A stretch of DNA of 48,312 nt from Paenibacillus allorhizosphaerae (lineage in GTDB: Bacteria; Bacillota; Bacilli; Paenibacillales; NBRC-103111). Each line of letters starts with the position of its first letter. The first letter of the stretch is position 1. Below the pieces are notes generated by a model. The model made no database searches and was not told where the DNA came from. It worked only from the letters and a program-made list of their open reading frames with translations. Positions 1 through 9,300 of the stretch are shown one piece after another. The translations under genes and the position numbers were made by a program. Where the stretch lies: NCBI RefSeq assembly GCF_910594985.1, contig NZ_CAJVCE010000037.1, forward strand, positions 1-48,312, given 5' to 3'.

Positions 1-156
1 ATTCAGCATTGTTGCAGCGAAGATTTATCTTTTTGAAGTGACCTTTGTGCGAAGCACAACGGAACGATAAAAGATAAAACGGAGCCTTGTTTCGATCCAG
101 TTTTCAGGGTACAAGCGACCTTGAATTCACATCGTTTTGTTTACGCAAAGCGAACC

Positions 157-274
157 GTTTGGTGATGATGGCGGAAGGGAACCACGCGTATCCATCCCGA
201 ACACGAACGTTAAGCCTTCCAGCGTCGATGGTACTTGGACCGCAGGGTCCTGGGAGAGTAGAACGTCGCCAAGC
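157..274 (+). rRNA. rrf: 5S ribosomal RNA
   Basis: The block contains the conserved 5S core CCATCCCGAACACGAACGTTAAG and the 3' part GGGAGAGTAGAACGTCGCC. The ends GTTTGGTGATG and CGTCGCCAAGC pair to form helix I, which fixes a length near 118 nt. Sequence 1-156 is the 23S-5S spacer, so the 16S and 23S genes lie upstream outside the window. The tRNA cluster follows directly, as at the end of a Bacillales rrn operon. Confidence 0.93.
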
Positions 275-314
275 GGACAATAAATTTGTTCTTTCTGCGT
301 ACAACTCATAACAT

Positions 315-390
315 TCCCTGATAGCTCAGTTGGTAGAGCACTCGACTGTTAATCGAGTTGTCACAGGTTCGAGTCCTGTTCGGGGAGCCA
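315..390 (+). tRNA. tRNA-Asn (GTT)
   Basis: Cloverleaf with acceptor TCCCTGA/TCGGGGA and anticodon loop CTGTTAA. CCA is encoded. It is the first tRNA after the 5S gene. Confidence 0.95.
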
Positions 391-399
391 TCTTTTCAA

Positions 400-488
400 G
401 GAGAGGTGTCCGAGTTGGCCGAAGGAGCACGATTGGAAATCGTGTAGGCGTCACAAGCGTCTCGAGGGTTCGAATCCCTCTCTCTCCG
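400..488 (+). tRNA. tRNA-Ser (GGA)
   Basis: Class II tRNA with a long variable arm and anticodon loop containing GGA. The acceptor GGAGAGG pairs with TCTCTCC. The 3' CCA is not encoded. Confidence 0.93.
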
Positions 489-518
489 TAGAATCGACAT
501 CATGCGTATTTTTAGCAA

Positions 519-590
519 GGCCCGTTGGTCAAGGGGTTAAGACACCTCCCTTTCACGGAGGTAACAGGGGTTCGAATCCCCTACGGGTCA
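519..590 (+). tRNA. tRNA-Glu (TTC)
   Basis: The acceptor GGCCCGT pairs with ACGGGTC and the anticodon loop is CTTTCAC. The 3' CCA is not encoded. Confidence 0.94.
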
Positions 591-601
591 CTTTATCCCA
601 T

Positions 602-677
602 GGAGGCTTAGCTCAGCTGGGAGAGCATCTGCCTTACAAGCAGAGGGTCGGCGGTTCGATCCCGTCAGCCTCCACCA
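602..677 (+). tRNA. tRNA-Val (TAC)
   Basis: The acceptor is GGAGGCT, the anticodon loop contains TAC, and CCA is encoded. Confidence 0.94.
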
Positions 678-692
678 TAAGAATTACAATGA

Positions 693-773
<81 letters not shown>

Positions 774-783
774 TACTTAGTGT

Positions 784-860
784 GGAGCCGTGGTGTAGAG
801 GCCTAACATGCCTGCCTGTCACGCAGGAGACCGCGGGTTCGAATCCCGTCGGCTCCGCCA
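784..860 (+). tRNA. tRNA-Asp (GTC)
   Basis: The acceptor GGAGCCG pairs with CGGCTCC, the anticodon loop is CTGTCAC, and CCA is encoded. Confidence 0.95.
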
Positions 861-943
861 TTATTTTTTAAAATGAATTGTACAGGAATACGTTTTAGTT
901 CGGAGTAGAACGGAAGTGTTCCGTTAACTCCGTATTTTATTTT

Positions 944-1018
944 GCCGTCGTAGCTCAGCGGTAGAGCAACGCACTCGTAATGCGTAGGTCGGAGGTTCGA
1001 TTCCTCTCGACGGCACCA
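944..1018 (+). tRNA. tRNA-Thr (CGT)
   Basis: The acceptor GCCGTCG pairs with CGACGGC and the anticodon loop CTCGTAA reads ACG. CCA is encoded. An 80-base spacer precedes it, longer than the other gaps in the cluster. Confidence 0.93.
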
Positions 1019-1036
1019 TTACAAACCAATCATTAT

Positions 1037-1113
1037 GGCGGTCGTGGCGAAGTGGTTAACGCATCGGTTTGTGGATCCGACATTCGAGGGTTCAATTCCC
1101 TTCGACCGCCCCA
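1037..1113 (+). tRNA. tRNA-His (GTG)
   Basis: The anticodon loop contains GTG. The extra 5' G at 1037 pairs with the discriminator C at 1110, as expected for tRNA-His. CCA is encoded. Confidence 0.93.
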
Positions 1114-1129
1114 TAATTTTTACTAGCAT

Positions 1130-1204
1130 TGGGGATTAGCCAAGCGGTAAGGCAACGGACTTTGACTCCGTCATGCCTAGGTTCGAATCCTAGATCCCCA
1201 GCCA
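1130..1204 (+). tRNA. tRNA-Gln (TTG)
   Basis: The acceptor TGGGGAT pairs with ATCCCCA, the anticodon loop contains TTG, and CCA is encoded. Confidence 0.94.
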
Positions 1205-1209
1205 TTTGC

Positions 1210-1282
1210 GAGCCATTAGCTCAGTTGGTAGAGCACCTGACTTTTAATCAGGGTGTCGTAGGTTCGAGTCCTACATGGCTCA
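1210..1282 (+). tRNA. tRNA-Lys (TTT)
   Basis: The acceptor GAGCCAT pairs with ATGGCTC and the anticodon loop CTTTTAA reads AAA/AAG. The 3' CCA is not encoded. Confidence 0.94.
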
Positions 1283-1300
1283 CATGAATTTCACAAATAT

Positions 1301-1375
1301 GCGGAAGTGGCTCAGGGGTAGAGCATCGCCTTGCCAAGGCGAGGGTCGCGGGTTCGAATCCCGTCTTCCGCTCCA
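1301..1375 (+). tRNA. tRNA-Gly (GCC)
   Basis: The acceptor GCGGAAG pairs with CTTCCGC, the anticodon loop is TTGCCAA, and CCA is encoded. It is one of two glycine isoacceptors in the cluster. Confidence 0.94.
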
Positions 1376-1382
1376 AAAATTT

Positions 1383-1462
1383 GCCGGTATGGCGGAATTG
1401 GCAGACGCGCGCGACTCAAAATCGTGAGGGAAACCGTGGGGGTTCGAGTCCCTCTACCGGCA
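1383..1462 (+). tRNA. tRNA-Leu (CAA)
   Basis: Tentatively class II by its extended variable region. The acceptor GCCGGTA pairs with TACCGGC, and the anticodon loop CTCAAAA gives CAA. The 3' CCA is not encoded. Confidence 0.88.
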
Positions 1463-1472
1463 TTCATATTAT

Positions 1473-1549
1473 CGGGACGTAGCTCAGCTTGGTAGAGCAC
1501 CTGGTTTGGGACCAGGGGGTCGCATGTTCAAATCGTGTCGTCCCGACCA
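1473..1549 (+). tRNA. tRNA-Pro (TGG)
   Basis: The acceptor CGGGACG pairs with CGTCCCG, the anticodon loop contains TGG, and CCA is encoded. Confidence 0.94.
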
Positions 1550-1555
1550 TCATGA

Positions 1556-1629
1556 GCGGGTGTAGTTCAATGGTAGAACTCCAGCCTTCCAAGCTGGTAG
1601 CGTGGGTTCGATTCCCATCACCCGCTCCA
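1556..1629 (+). tRNA. tRNA-Gly (TCC)
   Basis: The acceptor GCGGGTG pairs with CACCCGC, the anticodon loop is CTTCCAA, and CCA is encoded. Confidence 0.94.
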
Positions 1630-1634
1630 AATTA

Positions 1635-1708
<74 letters not shown>

Positions 1709-1717
1709 TAGTCAGCA

Positions 1718-1756
1718 AACAGCTTCTTGTATTATACAAGAAGCTGTTTTTTTGTT
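1718..1756 (+). terminator. Intrinsic terminator of the rrn-tRNA operon
   Basis: Perfect stem ACAGCTTCTTGTA/TACAAGAAGCTGT followed by a run of seven T residues. It lies just after the last tRNA. Confidence 0.92.
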
Positions 1757-1841
1757 TTTAGGTTGACTTACGTCTTGCAAACATGAGGAGCGGGAAAGAC
1801 CAATGCGGTCTTGCTGCACGTTCGTAACGACGCGACTACGC

Positions 1842-1871
1842 TTGCCGAACAAAGGCTCGGTATAGTACAAT
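1842..1871 (+). promoter_or_regulatory. Probable bioB promoter
   Basis: TTGCCG and TACAAT are separated by 18 bases. The predicted start site near 1878 lies just before the BirA operator, so bound BirA would block transcription. Assignment rests on motif match only. Confidence 0.55.
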
Positions 1872-1882
1872 ACGCTTGAACT

Positions 1883-1920
1883 AATTGTTAACCATAAACA
1901 ACATGTATTGGTTTACAATT
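1883..1920 (+). promoter_or_regulatory. BirA biotin operator
   Basis: AATTGTTAACC and GGTTTACAATT form an inverted repeat around a 16-base spacer, with a single mismatch between the arms. This matches the operator bound by the bifunctional biotin repressor/ligase BirA in Bacillales. It overlaps the longest-frame ATG at 1908, which shows that this ATG is not the bioB start. Confidence 0.88.
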
Positions 1921-1976
1921 ATATTTGCATGTTGAGAGCCATCAAAATCTATTTTTGCAAAAAGGAGCTATCGGAG

Positions 1977-2969
1977 ATGAATACATTACGAATCAATTGG
2001 CGTACCTTAGCCGAAAAGTCGATTAGCGGCGAAGCATTGAGCATGGAGGAATCGTTAGCGGTTCTTGAAGCGGACGATGATGAAATATTGGAGATCATGA
2101 ATGCGGCGTTTCAGGTAAGAAAACATTTTTACGGGAAAAAGGTGAAGCTGAACTTAATTATTAATGCCAAAAGCGGATTATGTCCGGAGGACTGCGGTTA
2201 TTGCTCGCAATCTATCGTATCCAAAGCGACTATTCAAAAGTATCCTCTTCTGGACAAAGAAACGTTGGTAGACGGCGCTCGCAAAGCGCTCTCTATGAAT
2301 GTCGGGACTTATTGTATCGTAGCCAGCGGACGCGGACCTAGCAGCAAGGAGCTGGATCAGGTCATCGAGGCAGTGAAAGAAATCAAGTCGACGATGCCGA
2401 TGAAAATTTGCGCATGTTTGGGGATTTTGAATGAGCAACAGGCGTTGATGCTGAAGGAAGCCGGTGTAGACCGGTATAACCATAACCTGAATACAAGTAA
2501 GACGAATTTCGCTAACATCACATCTACACATACTTATGATGATCGCGTGAAAACGGTGGAAAAGGCGAAATATGCAGGCATGTCTCCTTGCTCGGGCTGT
2601 ATTGTAGGAATGGGGGAGACGAACAAAGAGATTGTTGAGATAGCATATGCATTAAGAGATTTGGATGCGGATTCGATACCTATCAATTTCTTGAACGCTA
2701 TACCGGGCACGCCGCTGGAGCAATATCAGATGCTAAATCCGCGTAAATGTTTAAAAGTATTAGCGCTGATGCGTTTTGTTAACCCGGCAAAAGAAATCCG
2801 CGTAGCCGGGGGCAGGGAAATTCAATTGCGATCCCTTCAGGCATTGGCTTTGTATGCGGCCAACTCAATATTTATCGGCGACTATTTGACAACAGAGGGG
2901 CAGGATGCTACGTCCGATCACCAAATGATTGAAGATTTAGGCTTTGAAATTGAGAGCTGCGCGTTGTAG
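1977..2969 (+). CDS. bioB: Biotin synthase (radical SAM)
   Basis: BioB inserts sulfur into dethiobiotin to make biotin, using S-adenosylmethionine and two iron-sulfur clusters. The 330-residue protein has the radical SAM cysteines C69, C73 and C76 in CPEDCGYC. It also has the family motifs CACLGIL, YNHNLNTS, CSGCIVGMGET and the PINFLNAIPGTPLE segment. Length is normal for the family. I chose the ATG at 1977 because AAGGAGC lies at a good distance upstream and the earlier in-frame ATG (1908) falls inside the BirA operator. No other bio genes are adjacent, so this is a single-gene biotin-repressible unit between the rrn operon and the kdu operon. The rest of the pathway must be encoded elsewhere, or precursors are imported. 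Confidence 0.96.
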   Translation: MNTLRINWRTLAEKSISGEALSMEESLAVLEADDDEILEIMNAAFQVRKHFYGKKVKLNLIINAKSGLCPEDCGYCSQSIVSKATIQKYPLLDKETLVDGARKALSMNVGTYCIVASGRGPSSKELDQVIEAVKEIKSTMPMKICACLGILNEQQALMLKEAGVDRYNHNLNTSKTNFANITSTHTYDDRVKTVEKAKYAGMSPCSGCIVGMGETNKEIVEIAYALRDLDADSIPINFLNAIPGTPLEQYQMLNPRKCLKVLALMRFVNPAKEIRVAGGREIQLRSLQALALYAANSIFIGDYLTTEGQDATSDHQMIEDLGFEIESCAL

Positions 2970-3310
2970 CTTTCGCAAAGCAAGCAATGGCTTAAAAGAG
3001 CGAGGTTTTTGGATACTGTGGGATTGTTTTGTTAGCACTCATTTGATTTAGCATAGTAAGACAACATTTACGGCAGGAGAGTAACCAGGAAGAAAGAAGT
3101 CATAATTTTGCAGTCAATATGCGAGAGTACATACGAAATACAGCAAGGGACATGACTATAAAGTCGTTGAATCATAGGTACGAATGAACCGGATCAATCA
3201 CTTATGGTATGGCGCACTCACTGATTTTGACTTATAATAGAAAGGACAAGCAATCCGTAGTTGGCGCGAGTTCGGATCAGCTTAAAACGTTTAAATGGGG
3301 TGCTATTAAG
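2970..3310. other. Intergenic region before the kdu operon
   Basis: No convincing gene is present. A perfect -10 match TATAAT at 3233-3238 has only a poor -35 partner and may be the kduD promoter. An isolated TTAGCACTC at 3032-3040 resembles half a CIRCE site but has no partner arm. No clear CcpA or KdgR operator was recognised. Confidence 0.4.
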
Positions 3311-4066
3311 ATGAATTTGTTTGATTTGACCGGAAAAGTGGCATTGGTCACGGGCGGTGCTGTTGGTTTGGGCGGGGCGATCTCGCTGGGCCTTGCAAGA
3401 GCCGGAGCCGATGTTGCAATCGTCACGAGCAATGACCGTACGCGGGAAGTGCAAAAGCAAATCGAAGCAATGGGTCGTAAAGTGCATACCATTGTCGCCA
3501 ATTTGATGGATGAAAGCGCGCTTGAGAGCGTTGTGAATGAAACATTGTCCAAGTTGGGCAAAATCGATATTTTGGTCAATAACTCAGGCATTATTCGCCG
3601 TACGCCGGCAGCCGATCATTCCGCTCAAGATTGGCACGATGTGCTGAACTTGAACTTGAATGCAGCGTTTTTTCTGTCCCAACTCGTAGGCCGCGAAATG
3701 ATTAAACAAGGGTCGGGTAAAATTATTAATATCGCTTCCATGCTGAGTTTTCAAGGGGGCATCAACGTTCCGGGTTACACGGCATCCAAACATGCCATTG
3801 CAGGGGTAACGAAGGCGTTGGCCAACGAATGGGCAAGCAAAGGCATTCAAGTCAATGCTATCGCTCCCGGCTACATGGAGACGGACAATACAACGGCGCT
3901 GAGAGCCGATAAAGAGCGCAGCGATCAAATATTGGTTCGCATTCCGGCAGCCCGCTGGGGAACGCCTGAAGACCTGCAGGGACCTGTCGTATTCCTTGCG
4001 TCGCAAGCTTCCGATTACATGAGCGGTCACGTGCTGTGCGTCGACGGCGGGTGGATGACGAGATAA
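3311..4066 (+). CDS. kduD: 2-dehydro-3-deoxy-D-gluconate 5-dehydrogenase (SDR family)
   Basis: A 251-residue short-chain dehydrogenase. The N-terminal nucleotide-binding motif TGGAVGLG is at residues 14-21 and NNSG at 90-93. The catalytic residues are Ser143, Tyr156 and Lys160 (YTASK). The close resemblance in length and C-terminal GHVLCVDGGWMTR to KduD, and the following kdgK and kdgA, support a role in pectin/uronate breakdown: interconversion of 2,5-diketo-3-deoxygluconate and 2-keto-3-deoxygluconate. Exact substrate is inferred from context. The ATG at 3311 was chosen over the upstream in-frame start at 3209 because that extension has no family similarity and spans the likely promoter. 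The stop codon overlaps the next start (TAATG). Confidence 0.86.
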   Translation: MNLFDLTGKVALVTGGAVGLGGAISLGLARAGADVAIVTSNDRTREVQKQIEAMGRKVHTIVANLMDESALESVVNETLSKLGKIDILVNNSGIIRRTPAADHSAQDWHDVLNLNLNAAFFLSQLVGREMIKQGSGKIINIASMLSFQGGINVPGYTASKHAIAGVTKALANEWASKGIQVNAIAPGYMETDNTTALRADKERSDQILVRIPAARWGTPEDLQGPVVFLASQASDYMSGHVLCVDGGWMTR

Positions 4067-5049
4067 TGAACATAGAACAGCAAAACGGACAATCGCAAAT
4101 GTTTCAGCCGGAGATCATTACGTTCGGTGAAACGATGGCGCTGATGATGCCTACAGGCTCCAAAGGGATCGAATACTCTCCTCAATTTCAAGGGCTGTTT
4201 GGCGGTGCGGAAAGCAACGTTGCGATCGGCGTCGCGCGCCTCGGTCATCGGGTAGGCTGGTTCAGCCGTCTGGGAAAAGATCCTTTCGGACGGATGATAT
4301 TGAAAAAAATACGCGGCGAAGGCGTCGACGTTTCCCGCGCTGAACTGACTACGGAAGCGCCTACCGGGCTTATGCTGCGGGAAGTCGTATCCGGAAAAAC
4401 GTCGGTATACTATTATCGTAAAGGCTCTGCGGCCAGCACGCTGCGCCCGGAGCATTTGGATGAGGAATATATTAAACAGGCCCAATATTTGCACGTTACA
4501 GGGATTACACCGGCGTTGAGCGATAGCTGCCGGGAGACGGCGAAGGAAGCAATCCGGCTAGCGCGGAAAAACGGTGTAAAAGTATGTTTTGACCCGAACT
4601 TGCGCCTGAAGCTGTGGACGATCGAAGAAGCACGTGGCGTACTTTTGGAGCTTGCACAGGAAGCCGATTATTTCTTGCCGGGTCTGGACGAGTTGAAGCT
4701 TCTCTATCAGACGGAGAGTTTTGACGAAATCGTGGCTCGTTTGAGCGAGCTGAGAGCCGTTTCTATCGTCAAGGGCGGCGACGACGAAACCTATATCGTA
4801 GAGAATGGCAAAGTCAGTTCAGTGCCGTATTTTAAGGCGGAGCAAGTGGTGGATACGGTTGGGGCTGGCGATGGATTTTGCGCAGGCTTTTTCGTCGGGC
4901 TGCTCAAAGGCTACAGCTATTACGAATCGGTGCGTCTCGGCAACCTGATCGGCTGCATGGTCGTGCAGACGGAAGGCGACTGGGAAGGCATTCCTACGTG
5001 GGAACAAGTCGAAGCATTCTTGAACAATGTGAAGCATGTGGAACGTTAA
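4066..5049 (+). CDS. kdgK: 2-keto-3-deoxygluconate kinase (PfkB family)
   Basis: A 327-residue ribokinase/PfkB sugar kinase. It has the N-terminal FGETMALMMP strand and the GGAESNVAIGVARLG substrate loop. The C-terminal DTVGAGDGFCAGF signature contains the catalytic aspartate. It would phosphorylate 2-keto-3-deoxygluconate to KDPG, feeding the aldolase encoded next. The start overlaps the kduD stop, indicating translational coupling; an ATG at 4099 is an alternative. The substrate assignment comes from family resemblance to KdgK and from the operon, so a related sugar acid cannot be excluded. Confidence 0.9.
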   Translation: MNIEQQNGQSQMFQPEIITFGETMALMMPTGSKGIEYSPQFQGLFGGAESNVAIGVARLGHRVGWFSRLGKDPFGRMILKKIRGEGVDVSRAELTTEAPTGLMLREVVSGKTSVYYYRKGSAASTLRPEHLDEEYIKQAQYLHVTGITPALSDSCRETAKEAIRLARKNGVKVCFDPNLRLKLWTIEEARGVLLELAQEADYFLPGLDELKLLYQTESFDEIVARLSELRAVSIVKGGDDETYIVENGKVSSVPYFKAEQVVDTVGAGDGFCAGFFVGLLKGYSYYESVRLGNLIGCMVVQTEGDWEGIPTWEQVEAFLNNVKHVER

Positions 5050-5085
5050 TAAGTTAGACTCCATGAAGAAGGAACGGGTAAACTT

Positions 5086-5748
5086 ATGAAAAAACTCAAG
5101 CTGGTACAGCAAATTGTAAACGAAGGCGTCGTGGCGGTACTCCGCGGCGAAACGCCGGACGAAGTCGTGGAAATGGCAGAGCAAGCAATCGAAGGCGGCA
5201 TTAAAGTCATCGAAGTAACGATGACCGTACCGTTCGCACTTCAAGCTATCGAAAAGCTTGCCAAAAAATATTCGAGCACAACGCAGGATGCGTCCAAATA
5301 CGCCATTATCGGTGTAGGTACCGTACTAGATCCGGAAACGGCCCGTGCCGCGATTCTCAGCGGCTCCGAGTTTGTCGTCGGTCCGTGCTTGAATCCGGAG
5401 ACAGTAACTCTCTGTAACCGATATCGCATTCCCGTGATGCCGGGCGTCATGACGATTCAGGAGATCCAGAAGGCGCTGGAGCTGGGCGTAGATATCGTGA
5501 AGCTGTTCCCAGGCAACCTGTACTCTCCGGCAATGATCAAGAACATTAAAGGCCCTCTGCCTCAGGCGAATATTATGCCTACCGGCGGCGTATCGCTCAG
5601 TAATCTCGGCGAGTGGATCAAAGCCGGGGCCGTCGCTGTGGGGATCGGTTCCGATTTGACGACCGAAGCCGTCAAAAACGGCGATTACAGCCTCGTCGCA
5701 AAAAAAGCCGCGCAGTACATCGAGGCTTACCGCGAAGCGAAGAAGTAG
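5086..5748 (+). CDS. kdgA: KDPG/KHG aldolase
   Basis: A 220-residue class I aldolase that splits 2-keto-3-deoxy-6-phosphogluconate into pyruvate and glyceraldehyde 3-phosphate. Glu43 in EVT and the Schiff-base Lys139 in VKLFPGN match the Eda/KdgA active site. The PTGGVSLSNLGEWIKAG phosphate-binding segment is intact. It lies 36 bases after kdgK behind GAAGGA and completes a kduD-kdgK-kdgA operon. An insertion around residues 62-72 (YSSTTQDASKY) is typical of Bacillales KdgA. Confidence 0.94.
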   Translation: MKKLKLVQQIVNEGVVAVLRGETPDEVVEMAEQAIEGGIKVIEVTMTVPFALQAIEKLAKKYSSTTQDASKYAIIGVGTVLDPETARAAILSGSEFVVGPCLNPETVTLCNRYRIPVMPGVMTIQEIQKALELGVDIVKLFPGNLYSPAMIKNIKGPLPQANIMPTGGVSLSNLGEWIKAGAVAVGIGSDLTTEAVKNGDYSLVAKKAAQYIEAYREAKK

Positions 5749-5915
5749 GCTTCGCTGGTAGTAAGAAAGCATCAGCAAGAAGCATTACGCTGTGAATGCA
5801 GTTATTCGAGGACTACATACGTAAACACAAGTTTGATGATAGATATGTATGTAGTTTGATCCGCAGTGGAGCCGTAGCGAGCAAGCAAGCAAGTGGAACC
5901 ACTAATAGGTTAAGC

Positions 5916-5963
5916 AAAAAAGGCAACGAATCTCGCCCGTTTGTGCGAGGTTCGTTGCCTTTT
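5916..5963 (+). terminator. Intrinsic terminator of the kdu operon (bidirectional)
   Basis: A 15-bp stem GGCAACGAATCTCGC/GCGAGGTTCGTTGCC with one wobble, flanked by A residues on the left and TTTT on the right. It could also act on transcripts arriving from gltB. Confidence 0.85.
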
Positions 5964-6145
5964 ACTTATCTCAATCGGGAAACGCCGATTGAAACGCCTG
6001 CTGAAAGCCAGGCAATCCCTTTATGTTTTCCGCTGTAAAGCGTGTCTGTCCACGGGTATTGAAGAATGACAATGCCCCAAAGGACGAAAGCGAGTCTAAC
6101 CCGACAACGTTCCTCTCTCCGCAAACCCGCACCCTCCATAAAGCG

Positions 6146-6189
6146 TATCGGCCTCGTATCTGCTTGCAAAAGCCAGACCGAGGCCGATA
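6146..6189. repeat. 11-bp perfect inverted repeat
   Basis: TATCGGCCTCG and CGAGGCCGATA flank a 22-base loop. No T-run follows on either strand, so it is not a classical terminator. It lies downstream of gltB. Confidence 0.6.
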
Positions 6190-6255
6190 AACGCGCTCCT
6201 TCCACCTACGTAACACGATAAAGCTCCAAAAGGAACTCGTCAGCCGGATCGTGGT

Positions 6256-6294
6256 CCAGGGGGCGAAACCCCTGGGGTCCCCTCCTTGGAGGGG
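6256..6294. repeat. Two adjacent GC-rich hairpins
   Basis: CCAGGGG/CCCCTGG (6-base loop) is followed directly by CCCCTCC/GGAGGGG (2-base loop), then by a further GGGGAGG. The compact layout 22 bases past the gltB stop resembles interspersed palindromic repeats. Genome-wide copy number is not visible here. Confidence 0.5.
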
Positions 6295-6315
6295 ATTTAG
6301 GGGAGGTGTTCTCGC

Positions 6316-9300
6316 TTACTCTGTAGCCACCGATTGGTCAGCTTGCAGACCTACAGGGGCAATACGTACAAAGTTCGATTGCAGATCGCTGAGCAGCGCT
6401 TGAATTTTTGCTGCGGCTTCCGGTTGACCGGAATTCACGAGTTCTTCGTGGTAAGCCCCAAGCAGTTCATTCAAATCTTTCGTGCTTTGCGCGCCGATCG
6501 GCTCGATTTTCACTTTCGCGCCTTTTGCGACACGGCGTTCGATAGCGGCTTGATCGAGGCCCATTTCCGGAACGAGACGTTGATAGATCACGCCGCCCGT
6601 CATCCCTGCGCAGATCCATGGACCCGGGTCGCCGAGAACAACCGCACGACCGTTAGTCATATATTCGAACGCGAAGCCCTTCATGTTGGCGCGAGCCGCG
6701 ATACCCCCGAGTTCATCGCGCAGCGGGGAAGTGATTTCGCCGCCGAATACGACGTCTGCACCGGAGAAACGAATGCATGCGCGAGTATCCGCGTTGCCCT
6801 GGATCAGGAACAGACCTTTTTGCGCTCCGTATCCGAACGATTTACCGACGGAGCCGTTAATGAATTGCTTATGCTTGCTAGGTGCCTTCAGAATGGCGAC
6901 TTTGCCGCCGAGAGACATTTTGCCGACGCCGTCTTCCGCACCGCCGTGAACCGTAATTTCGACGCCGCGAGCGTTGAACGCCGCAAGTCCGTTACCCGGC
7001 ACGGAGCCTTCGGTCATCGTGATGTTCACCGGAGGCAGTTGATCGTAGCTGCCGTCGAAGCGGTCTCTCACGCGATGGCTGGAATAGCGGCTGCCCAGAA
7101 TACGGGACTCGGCATCCACTTTGCTCCAGTTGCGTATCACCGGACCGTTGAAGGATACGGAATCCGGGAAGAAGTCCAGACCTTCGGCTCCTGCAGCGAT
7201 ACGGATATCGGAGGATACCGCAGCCGCAACTTCCGCCAGAGCGTCCTGCTCGCTAGAAGCGGCAAACGGTGCCGGGCGAAGCAGGTCGGACAAGTCGATT
7301 TTTTCCTGATGGCTTACTTGCTGCAGCAGGTCGGAACGGCCAACCAGCTCCTGCAGATTTGCATAACCAAGCTGTGCAACAAGCTCGCGAATTTCTTGAC
7401 CGATGCCGCCGAACAGACGAACGAGGGAATCGACTGCAAGATCGAATTGACGCGGTACGAAACGGCGAAGGCCTTTCTCTTCCGCTTCTTCCATGGAATC
7501 GATCTGCGTTGCGATACCGACGTGACAAGTATCCAGGTGACATCCGCGGCAAGTCGTACAACCGATCGATTGCATCGCGATGGAGCCGAAGCCGACACGG
7601 TTTGCACCAAGCATCACCATCTTGATGACGTCTGCGCCGGATTTCATACCACCGTCGGACCAAAGCTCGACTTTGTCGCGAAGACCGGCTTCGATCAGGG
7701 CAAGATGCGCGAGCTTCGTACCGATTTCGGTAGGCAGGCCGACATGCGTGATCGAGTGAATCCGCGCCGCACCGGTACCGCCGTCGAAGCCGGACAACGT
7801 AATGACGTCCGCACCCGCTTTGGCAACACCTACGGCAATCGTTCCGATGCCCGGAACGACCGGCACTTTAACGATAATTTTCGCCTTGCGCCCGCTTGCT
7901 TCTTTCAGCTCGGAAATGATTTGCGCCAAGTCCTCGATCGAGTAAATATCATGGTTGTTGGACGGCGAAATCAGGTCGGAGCCGATTGTTGCGTTCCGCG
8001 CGGCAGCGATCTTGGCCGTAACCTTGGAGCCTGGCAGATGACCGCCTTCGCCCGGTTTCGCGCCTTGACCGATTTTAATTTCAAGGAAAGCTACAGCGGT
8101 AGCAAGCTCTACGTTGACACCGAAGCGTCCGGAGGCGACTTGCGCGCCGCGTGTCCGCTTGTAACGGCCGAGCATATCTTTGATCTCGCCGCCCTCGCCG
8201 TTCATCGTCACCATGTTCAGACGCTCGCCGGCTTCCGCATAGGCGCGGAACGCGGTTTCGTTCTGCGATCCGAACGACATGGAGGAGATGAGCATCGGCA
8301 AGTCATGACCGCCGATACCGATATTGACTTGAGAAGGATCAAGCGGTTTGCGTCCTTCATTCAATGCTTTCTCAAAGTCAAACGCAGCGACGTGACGGAT
8401 GGAGATCGGATTTTTCTTCTCTTCTTCACGAAGCTTGTCGCGGTAGTCCTCATAAGGAGCCGCGCCGGAAGCCGCATCGCCGAGCGCTTTCCACATCCGT
8501 TGGAAGAAACGGAAATTGCGCGCCGCTTTGGCTTTCGGGTTCGAGAAATCGTTGTAACGGGCTTCCGCATCGCTTTGCAGCTCGGCGAAGCCGGTACCTG
8601 CGGCATCGCTGCCCAAGTAGTTGACAATATCGAGCACTTCCGCGATTTCCGGCTTTAGGCCGATGGAAGAATAAAAACGGGTGTAACCGCGAAGCTCGTG
8701 CGTTCCGATGGTGGAAATGACTTTTTCCAAACCTTTCATCAGCGCCGTAAATACTTTACGTGCAGCTGGCGCTCCGTCTTTGTTGGAAGCGGTAGCGAAC
8801 ATGACGTAAGGCGAAAGCACATCCGCACCCAACCCACAGGCTACGGCGATATCATGCAGATTGCGGATGGCCGCGCTGCGAAGCACGAGCGTCGTCTGAC
8901 GGCGAAGGTTGTCGCCGAAGCCAAGCTTCTCGGCTCTCAAGGCAATGTCCACTTTGGAAACGGCCAAATGCGGATCCATCCACAGACGGTCGTTCTGATG
9001 CGATTCGCTGTCGTCCAGGACGAGCAGCATTGCACCGCCGCGAACGGCCTGAATCGCATCGGCAGCGAGTTGATCAAGCGCATCCTTCAAGGAAGTGCCG
9101 CGTGCGAACGTAGTCGACAGCGTGGCGACGGCATCGCCGCTCTGTGCGCCGAACATGGCTGTAAGCTGCTCCAGGCTTGGCTGTTTCAGCTCTTTTAAGG
9201 AATCGGCACCGTTGCTGCCTTCCAGCACAACCGGGTACAGCAGTTCAAGGCGCAGACGTTCATCCGGCTGTCCGTAAACGGTTGGACGAGGACCTACAAC

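Larger units (their letters stand above)
5749..6315. other. Convergent intergenic region with several inverted repeats
   Basis: No credible gene lies between the kdgA stop and the convergent gltB stop. The region holds ACTACATAC/GTATGTAGT (from 5812 to 5854), the terminator at 5916-5963, an 11-bp inverted repeat at 6146-6189 and two GC-rich hairpins at 6256-6294. A short frame at 5796-6038 runs straight through the terminator and is not supported. Confidence 0.6.

Noticed and set aside
87..311. Short frames on both strands across 87-311.
   Set aside because: They overlap the 5S rRNA gene and have no coding features.
1312..1500. 62-codon minus-strand frame (GRGTRTPTVSLTILSRARLP...).
   Set aside because: It is the antisense of tRNA-Gly, tRNA-Leu and tRNA-Pro; this peptide is a classic mis-annotation over tRNA genes.
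1908..1976. Upstream in-frame ATG extending bioB by 23 codons.
   Set aside because: It lies inside the BirA operator and has no ribosome binding site.
6334..8658. 774-codon plus-strand frame.
   Set aside because: It is an antisense shadow of gltB caused by codon bias; the sequence has no recognisable domain and no start context.
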